Of a DNA stretch of 64,000 nucleotides, positions 55,204-61,078 are shown piece by piece. A program made the position numbers and the translations under genes. Position 1 is the first letter of the stretch. Each line of letters begins with the position of its first letter. The DNA is from CAZMXP01 sp964570285 (GTDB lineage Bacteria > Planctomycetota > PLA2): NCBI GenBank assembly GCA_964570285.1, contig CAZMXP010000014.1:1-64000 (forward strand), given 5' to 3'. Under the pieces are notes generated by a model, which saw only the letters and a program-made list of their open reading frames with translations, had not been told where the DNA came from and searched no databases.

Positions 55204-55663
55204 GTCGCCAGGTCGACGGCGCCCCCGGCGCCGTACACGTCGGTCAGCTCCTGCCGGAAGAGACCGTCGAGAGGTTCCGTCGGCGGTGCCTTCGGCAGGC
55301 GTTCGAAGCGCGTGCTCTCCACTCTAGCCAACTCTTGGGCGATGAAGTCGCCGATGGCGGGGATCCTCGGGCCGCGGTCGAGCTCGGCACCGGCGGCCTT
55401 CTCTGCCACGAGGGCGTCGACCGCTGCCCGGAGCTCACCCGCGGGCACGGTGGCATCCAGGATCTGGTCGAAGCGGGTGGGCACGACGCCTCGTCCCGCT
55501 TCGATCCACCGGATCGCGAGAAGGGGGCGCAGCACGTAGAAGTACTTCCGGCGGACGCGAACCCCCACGCGCGGCTGCCCGACTCGCACGCGTAGAGGAT
55601 CTTGACGTCCTCCTCAGCCTCGATGCTGGCGAGGGCGGCGCGGATGCGCTCGTCGATGGACAT
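55200..55663 (-). pseudogene. Internally deleted nucleotidyltransferase (YcgL/COG3541 type)
   Basis: ATG 55663 begins SIDERIRAALASIEAEEDVK, then ILYACESGSRAWGFAS, the N-terminal nucleotidyltransferase motif of this family. Intact proteins continue with D(S/Y)DYDVRF catalytic aspartates and about 100 more residues. Here the next bases, in a shifted frame, already encode KYFYVLRPLLAIRWIEAGRG and VPTRFDQILDATVP, the C-terminal portion. A deletion of roughly 100 codons plus a frame shift has removed the catalytic site. The C-terminal frame stays open to 55200. Clear gene decay, flanking the polysaccharide cluster. Confidence 0.8.
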
Positions 55664-55713
55664 CGCACTCCCGTGGAGCTGGCCGCCCGGTTGCGAGTGA
55701 GGAGGCGGAGCGG

Positions 55714-56280
55714 TCACGGGGAACCGGCCGCGGAGCGGGGAGCCCCGGGCACGCCGCCGGTTGTGCGGTCCTGCTCGATGCCTTTGGCCACTCTCGCGCA
55801 GTAACTCTGCAGCAGCAGGCCGAAGAGGCCGATCAGCACGAAGTAGATCGCGAGCAGGAGGGCGGCTTCCGCCGTGGGAGAGGCGCCTGTCGTTGTGCCC
55901 ATGGCCCGCACGACGACTCGGACCGACGCGACGAAGACGATGAGTCCGGCAGCGATCCAGCCGTAGAGGTTCATGCGGTTGTCGCCCAGCAGCCTCGAGG
56001 TCCAGTGGCGAGTCCGCTGCTCTTGCATACCGAGGACGGCCGACACCTCGTCGTCGTCCATCGCGTAGATGCACGAAACACGGTCCAGCGGGACCGCGAC
56101 GGTCCGGTCGGCCCACCAGGCCGATGTCCGCTTCACGTCGGCCAGCTTGCCCACGGCGAAGGCGCGACCGCCGACTTCGCGCAGGGCTGGCGATCTCATG
56201 ACGTAGCCCGTACGCGCGTCGCCTTCCGACAGATAGAGCGTCCAGACCGGCTTGCCCTCGAACTCCTTCGGTACGTCCAT
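55714..56280 (-). CDS. Two-TM membrane protein, unknown
   Basis: This 188-residue protein starts at ATG 56280. The N-terminal 100 residues are soluble with mixed beta content (PVWTLYLSEGDARTGYVMRS; AFAVGKLADVKRTSAWWADR; VAVPLDRVSCIYAMDDDEV). Two TM helices follow (MNLYGWIAAGLIVFVASVRV; AALLLAIYFVLIGLFGLLLQ), then a short tail. No family is recognised. It lies between the deleted nucleotidyltransferase and the second glycosyltransferase group and may belong to the same accessory insertion. Confidence 0.7.
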   Translation of the reverse strand: MDVPKEFEGKPVWTLYLSEGDARTGYVMRSPALREVGGRAFAVGKLADVKRTSAWWADRTVAVPLDRVSCIYAMDDDEVSAVLGMQEQRTRHWTSRLLGDNRMNLYGWIAAGLIVFVASVRVVVRAMGTTTGASPTAEAALLLAIYFVLIGLFGLLLQSYCARVAKGIEQDRTTGGVPGAPRSAAGSP

Positions 56281-56333
56281 GCTTCCTCCTCGCCGCGGGG
56301 CACCATGGCCAGCCTCGGGCGGACGGGCGCAGT

Positions 56334-57173
56334 CTACCGCGGCTCGATGGCGCCCGCGTGCAGTTCGGCGATGCGGCGGCAGGTGCGCGCCTCGTCGTAG
56401 TCGATCTCGGCGACGACCCTGCCCGCGGCGCCGAGCGCGATCCGCAGCGCCGGGTCGCGGGCGGCGCGCAGCAGCACGCGCAGGAGGCCGAGCGCGTCGC
56501 CGTGCCGATGGAGCAGGCCCGTGACGCCGCTCGTGATCGCCTCGGGGACGACGCCGGTGCGCGGCGCGATGACGCAGACGCCGCTCGCCAGCGCTTCGAG
56601 CAGGAAGGCGGGCAGCAGGCTCACCTCGCCCTCCGGCCACCAGAAGAAGAGGTCGCCCCGGTCGATCGTCTCGAGCAGGTCGCCGGCGGACGGCGTCACG
56701 AACTCCAGCTCCACGCCGGCCCGACCTGCGGCCGCGGCGAGGTCCGCCCCGGGGGCGCTGCCGGGCGCCGTGACGACCCGCAGCGGCCCGCGAGGCACCG
56801 CGCGGCGCGGCCGCATCGGGCGCAGGTCCACGCCGTAGGGCGCCACGATGACCTTGCCGAGCGGGCAGCGTGCCGCGTCGAGGGCCTTCGCCGCCGCGCG
56901 CGACGGGACGAGCAGCCGCTCCGCACCCTCCATCAGCGCCCGCGACGGCACGCCGCCCTCCAGCGACACGATCAGCCGGAAGCCGACGATCTTCGCCACC
57001 GGCAGGACCGTCTCCGCCGCCGCGGCGCCGAACGCGTGCACGGCGACGACACCCCCCTCGGCGAGGCGGGCGAGGTCCGGCGCGCCGAGCACCGGCAACC
57101 CGAGCCGCTCCACGCGCGCCCGCGCGGGTCCCGCGAGCCCCTCGGCGAACGCGACGACCGGCGCTAGCGCCAT
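56334..57173 (-). CDS. Family 4-type glycosyltransferase, short
   Basis: This 279-residue protein starts at ATG 57173 (an upstream extension is a shadow). The acceptor-side domain (VVAFAEGLAGPARARVERLG) is shortened and lacks the usual first 80-100 residues. The donor side is complete: ERLLVPSRAAAKALDAARCP, KVIVAPYGVDLRPMRPRR, LLPAFLLEALASGVCVIAPR and VVPEAITSGVTGLLHRHGDA. It overlaps the end of the GT2 gene upstream by 10 bases, so they form an operon. Confidence 0.8.
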   Translation of the reverse strand: MALAPVVAFAEGLAGPARARVERLGLPVLGAPDLARLAEGGVVAVHAFGAAAAETVLPVAKIVGFRLIVSLEGGVPSRALMEGAERLLVPSRAAAKALDAARCPLGKVIVAPYGVDLRPMRPRRAVPRGPLRVVTAPGSAPGADLAAAAGRAGVELEFVTPSAGDLLETIDRGDLFFWWPEGEVSLLPAFLLEALASGVCVIAPRTGVVPEAITSGVTGLLHRHGDALGLLRVLLRAARDPALRIALGAAGRVVAEIDYDEARTCRRIAELHAGAIEPR

Positions 57174-58144
57174 GAGGGGTAGCGTCTCGCGACGAGGGGA
57201 CGCACGACCGGCCCGAGCGCGCGGCGAAGCCACGCGGGCGAGTGCGCCGCCACCGCGAGCCCCACGCAGAGGGGCCGCAGCGGCTCCTCGCGGGCGGCGA
57301 TGCGCAGGTGGCGCCGCGCCTCCCTCACGCGCCCGTCCCGGAACTTCCACTCGCCGATCTGGTAGTGGACGCGGGCGCGCGCCTGCCCGTCGGTCGCCTC
57401 CGCCCGCGACACGTCGATGGCGGCGACGAGCGCGTCGAGCGCCTCCGGCTCGCCGCGGGCGCGCCGCCGCGCGCACTCCTGCGCGACGCGCGCGTAGGCC
57501 CCCTGCAGGAAGCAGCGGCGCGTGCTGATGTTGCTTGCATGGAAGCGGTAGAGGCCGAGCACCTCCGGCAGGATGTCGATGGAGCCCTGCTCCGCCGTGC
57601 GCAGCACCATGTCGTAGTCGTGGCTGTAGCGCAGCGCCTCCCGAAATCCCCCGAGCCCCCTGAAGACCTCCGTCCTGAGCGAACAGGTGGAATGGCAGAA
57701 GGGGTTGTGGAAGGGAAGGATCGAGCGGATGCGCGCCTCGCCCGTCGGCGGGCGCACCGTCGCGTGCACCGTCCCGTCGCCGTCGATCGCGTCGAACGCC
57801 CCCGCGACGAGCACGAGGCCCGCCTCCAGCGCGGCGGCGGAGCGGCGCAGCCGGTCCGGCGCCATGAGATCGTCGTCGTCGAGGATCGCGACGTACTCGC
57901 CCCGCGCCTCATGGAGGGCCACGTTGCGCGCGCCGGCGGGTCCGCGCGAGGTTGCGAGACGGATCAGCCGCAGCCGCGGGTCGGCGAAAGAGGCGACCAC
58001 CTCCGCGGTCGCGCCGTCGGGGGAGCCGTCATCCACGATCAGGTGCTCGAAGTCGCCGAGCGACTGCGCGACGACGGATCCGATCGCCTGCCGGAGGTCG
58101 GCGGGCCGGCTTTTTGTCGCGGTGATGATCGTGAATCGGGGCAT
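57164..58144 (-). CDS. Family 2 glycosyltransferase
   Basis: This 326-residue protein has FTIITATKSRPADLRQAIGS, then EHLIVDDGSPDGATAEVV, the DxD region YVAILDDDDLMAPDRLRRSA and the acceptor region HSTCSLRTEVFRGLGGFREA with SHDYDMVLR. No TM helices. The C-terminal 90 residues (RARARVHYQIGEWKFRDGRV) look helical and TPR-like. It is first in its operon and divergent from the acyl-CoA dehydrogenase. It is likely a cytoplasmic sugar transferase for the same polysaccharide. Confidence 0.88.
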   Translation of the reverse strand: MPRFTIITATKSRPADLRQAIGSVVAQSLGDFEHLIVDDGSPDGATAEVVASFADPRLRLIRLATSRGPAGARNVALHEARGEYVAILDDDDLMAPDRLRRSAAALEAGLVLVAGAFDAIDGDGTVHATVRPPTGEARIRSILPFHNPFCHSTCSLRTEVFRGLGGFREALRYSHDYDMVLRTAEQGSIDILPEVLGLYRFHASNISTRRCFLQGAYARVAQECARRRARGEPEALDALVAAIDVSRAEATDGQARARVHYQIGEWKFRDGRVREARRHLRIAAREEPLRPLCVGLAVAAHSPAWLRRALGPVVRPLVARRYPSWR

Positions 58145-58213
58145 GCCCTGTCCAATCCATCGGCTCGCCCGGGGGGGATGTGTAGGGGGTGCGGGGGCCT
58201 ACAATGGCCGCCG

Positions 58214-59914
58214 GTGGGCAACTTCTACCGCGAAACCCCCGATCTGCGCAGGCGGATCGAGCGGGCGCCCTGGGCGGCGATCATCCCCGCGCTGGAGGAC
58301 AACTTCAGCGGCGGGCACGAGCTTGCGCCGGCGAGCGTCGAGGAGGCGGTCGAGCAGATCTCGATGGTGCTCGACATGGTGGGGGAGATGGCGAGCGAGG
58401 AGATCGCGCCGCACGCCGCCGAGGTGGACCGGATCGGGGCGCAACTCGTGGACGGCAAGGTCGTCTACCCGCCGCCGATGGAGCGCGCCTTCCGCAAGCT
58501 GGCGGAGGCGGGGCTGCTCGGCTTCACGCTGCCGCGGCAGCACGGCGGCATGAACCTGCCGGTGACCGCCTACACCGCGGCCGTCGAGATGGTGAGCCGC
58601 GGCGACGCGTCGCTGATGACGCTCTTCGCCTTGCAGGGGTGCGGCGAGACGATCCACCGCTACGGCTCGCGGGAGTTGCGCGAGCGCTACCTGCCGCGCC
58701 TCTGCGCGGGGGAGATCACCCCCTGCATGGCGCTGACGGAGCCGAACGCCGGCAGCGAACTCGGCGCCGTCGGCACGCGCGCGGAGCCGTTGGCCGACGG
58801 GCGCTGGCGCGTGCGCGGCAGCAAGTGCTTCATCACCAACGGCGGCGCGGACGTGCTGCTCGTGCTCGCGCGCACCGAGGAGGCGCCGGGCGGCGAGGGG
58901 TTGTCGCTGATCTGCGTGGAGCGGGGCGCGGGCGTCTCCGTCACGAAGCTGGAGGAGAAGCTCGGCATCCACGGCAGCGCCACCGCCGTCGTCAACTTCG
59001 ACGATGCCGTGGGCGACCTGCTCGGCAAGCGCGGCGACGGCCTCTACCGGTGCACCCTCGGGCTGCTGCACAACGTGAGGCTCGAGGTCGCGGCGCAGGC
59101 GGTCGGCATCGCGCAGGGGGCGCAGGCGCAGGCGGTGCGCTACGCGCGCGAGCGGCACCAGTTCGGCCGGAGCATCGACCGCTTCGCGCCGGTGCGGTCG
59201 ATGCTCTTCCGGAACGCGGTCGCGATCGAGGCGGCGCGCGCGATCGTCTTCACCACCGCCGCGATCGTCGACCGCCGCCGCGGGCTGCACCGGACCGGCG
59301 GCGGCAGCGAACTCGACCGTTACGAGCGGATGGCCGACCTGATGACGCCCCTGTCGAAGTACTACGCGTGCGAGATGGTCAACATGGTCACCTCGCGCGC
59401 GCTGCAGGTGCACGGCGGCTACGGCTACACGCGCGACTACCCGGCCGAGCGCTACCTGCGCGACGGCCGCATCACCAACATCTACGAGGGCACGAGCGAG
59501 ATCCAGGTGGGCGCGATGGTGGAGCCGCTCGCGACGGGCGGCCTGCCGCTGCTCTTCGAGGAGCCGCTCGGCGAGGCGAATGAGCCCGAAAGCTGCCCCG
59601 GCGCCCTCTCGAAGCTGCACGAGGCCTACGCGATGCTGCTCGAGGCGGGCGAGGGCATCGCGGCGGCCGACAAGCTCGCGCAGCAGGGGTGGGCGCGCCC
59701 CTTCGCCGACGCCACCGGGGACCTCGTCGCGTCGCTCGTCTTCCTCCGCGACGCGCCCGAAGACGACCGGAGCGCCGCGCTCGCGCGCTTCCTCGCCGGC
59801 GAGTCGCGCCGCCGCGCCGCCGACATCAAGAGGCGCGTCGCGGGCGACGACCGCCTCGAGTTCGACGACGCCGCGTTCGCGTCGGTCATAGACCCCTACC
59901 GCACCGGAGCATGA
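58214..59914 (+). CDS. Acyl-CoA dehydrogenase
   Basis: This 566-residue FAD enzyme oxidises acyl-CoA to trans-2-enoyl-CoA. The start is GTG 58214 (MGNFYRETPDLRRRIERAPW). Motifs are LTEPNAGSELGAVGTRAEPL (FAD/substrate), KCFITNGGADVLLV, YARERHQFGRSIDRF, VHGGYGYTRDYPAERYLRDG and the catalytic Glu in IYEGTSEIQ. It is longer than the 380-residue housekeeping type because of an N-terminal helical extension and a C-terminal domain of about 120 residues (YAMLLEAGEGIAAADKLAQQ), as in the class with AcdA-C-like tails (FadE5-like). The Nudix gene follows with an ATGA overlap. Confidence 0.92.
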   Translation: MGNFYRETPDLRRRIERAPWAAIIPALEDNFSGGHELAPASVEEAVEQISMVLDMVGEMASEEIAPHAAEVDRIGAQLVDGKVVYPPPMERAFRKLAEAGLLGFTLPRQHGGMNLPVTAYTAAVEMVSRGDASLMTLFALQGCGETIHRYGSRELRERYLPRLCAGEITPCMALTEPNAGSELGAVGTRAEPLADGRWRVRGSKCFITNGGADVLLVLARTEEAPGGEGLSLICVERGAGVSVTKLEEKLGIHGSATAVVNFDDAVGDLLGKRGDGLYRCTLGLLHNVRLEVAAQAVGIAQGAQAQAVRYARERHQFGRSIDRFAPVRSMLFRNAVAIEAARAIVFTTAAIVDRRRGLHRTGGGSELDRYERMADLMTPLSKYYACEMVNMVTSRALQVHGGYGYTRDYPAERYLRDGRITNIYEGTSEIQVGAMVEPLATGGLPLLFEEPLGEANEPESCPGALSKLHEAYAMLLEAGEGIAAADKLAQQGWARPFADATGDLVASLVFLRDAPEDDRSAALARFLAGESRRRAADIKRRVAGDDRLEFDDAAFASVIDPYRTGA

Positions 59915-60432
59915 GCACCGACCCGCGCCTCGCGATCCGCTTCTGCCCGCTCTGCGGGAGCACGAAGTTCGTGCTGAAGGTGCCGCGGCAGGACGACAAG
60001 GAGCGCCTCGCCTGCGGCCAGTGCGACTACGTGCACTACGTCGGCCCGCTGCTCGCCGCGGGGGTGATCCTGCATGACGGCCACCGGGTGCTGCTCGTCA
60101 AGCGCGCGCTCGATCCCGGCAAGGGCAAGTGGACCTTCCCCGGCGGCTTCGTCGATCTCGACGAGCCCCCCGAGCACGCCGCGCTGCGCGAGGCGCAGGA
60201 GGAGACCGGCCTCGCGCCCACCCTCGAGCGCCTGCTCGGCATCTACAACTCGATCGGCCCCAAGGGCAAGCGCGTCGTCATCGCCGTCTACGTCGCCCGC
60301 GCCGAGGGCAGCGCCCGCATCGGCAACGATGAAGTCCTCGACCTCCGGTGGTACGAGCCCGACGCGCTCCCCGTAGACGACTTCGCGTTCCCGTCCACGG
60401 CCACCGCGCTGAGGGACTACGCGGCCGGGTGA
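59911..60432 (+). CDS. Zinc-ribbon Nudix hydrolase
   Basis: This 173-residue protein has an N-terminal zinc ribbon (FCPLCGS ... LACGQCDY) followed by a Nudix domain with a perfect box: GFVDLDEPPEHAALREAQEE followed by TGL, matching GX5EX7REUXEEXGU. The order is that of NADH pyrophosphatase-like or RppH-relative proteins of archaeal/bacterial type (COG1051 with ribbon). The substrate is likely a nucleotide-linked compound; the coupling to an acyl-CoA dehydrogenase suggests CoA- or NADH-pyrophosphate hydrolysis but does not prove it. Confidence 0.9.
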   Translation: MSTDPRLAIRFCPLCGSTKFVLKVPRQDDKERLACGQCDYVHYVGPLLAAGVILHDGHRVLLVKRALDPGKGKWTFPGGFVDLDEPPEHAALREAQEETGLAPTLERLLGIYNSIGPKGKRVVIAVYVARAEGSARIGNDEVLDLRWYEPDALPVDDFAFPSTATALRDYAAG

Positions 60433-60589
60433 CCTTGTTGCGCGGTTCGTGGGGGGGGGCGGAACCCGGCTCACGTGTTCGTGTTCCGCAATGGCGGGGG
60501 GGGCCCCTCCTGCGAGCCACGCGGAGTCCAGTTCGTGATCGCTACACGATCTGGCGCAGCGGCGGAGGAGCAGCGTGGATCGCCCCGCC

Positions 60590-60995
60590 CGGTGCATCCG
60601 CGTCCAATCGACGCGGCGCGGCTCCGCGCAGCAACCAAATGAGAGACGGCCGAAGGCCGCGCTGCGCGCGCTCGCGACGGCGTTCGGCCAATGCGGATCG
60701 AGGGTAGCGGATTTGATAAGGAACCCAGGAAGGGAGGAACCCATGAGAGCAAGGGGGAGCGTCCTGGGACTCGGATGGTCGAATCCGCCCGTTCCTGGGT
60801 TCCTGGGTTCCTTCTTTCAAGCTCAGGACGAAGGCTGTGGTTCACCGCACCGCGCAGTTCCCGGTGGCATTGGGCGTGCCATCGCACCCTGAGAGGCGCG
60901 CGCGGCAACATCCTGGCGCGCCTCCGAGCACGTTCGCCCCTGAAACCCGAACACCCTTCGAGACTTGGACCCCCTCGTGGCTCAGGGGAAGGTCC
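60590..60995 (-). repeat. Third copy of the non-coding repeat module (reverse orientation)
   Basis: The order is the palindromic unit (GCGCGGCTCCGCGCAGCAAC, then GACGGCCGAAGGCCGCGCTG), the 107-bp unit (about 60717-60812; starts GGAACCCAGGAAGGGAGGAA, ends CCTGGGTTCCTTC), and the 150-bp unit (60813-60995; GACGAAGGCTGTGGTTCACC ... CCCTTCGAGACTTGGACCCC). It matches 17738-18312 in reverse, with a shorter palindromic end. The remaining 60433-61078 interval has no gene. Confidence 0.8.
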
Positions 60996-61078
60996 CCGGC
61001 TCGTGCAGGCGGCCCCGCGGGCGGCCGACCGCCCTCCTCGCCCCGTTATCGGTACGATGCTGGCCTAGGGAGGCTCAG

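Noticed and set aside
57242..58213. A long N-terminal extension of the acyl-CoA dehydrogenase frame
   Set aside because: The extension is antisense to the GT2 gene and Arg/His-rich; GTG 58214 starts exactly where family-like sequence begins.
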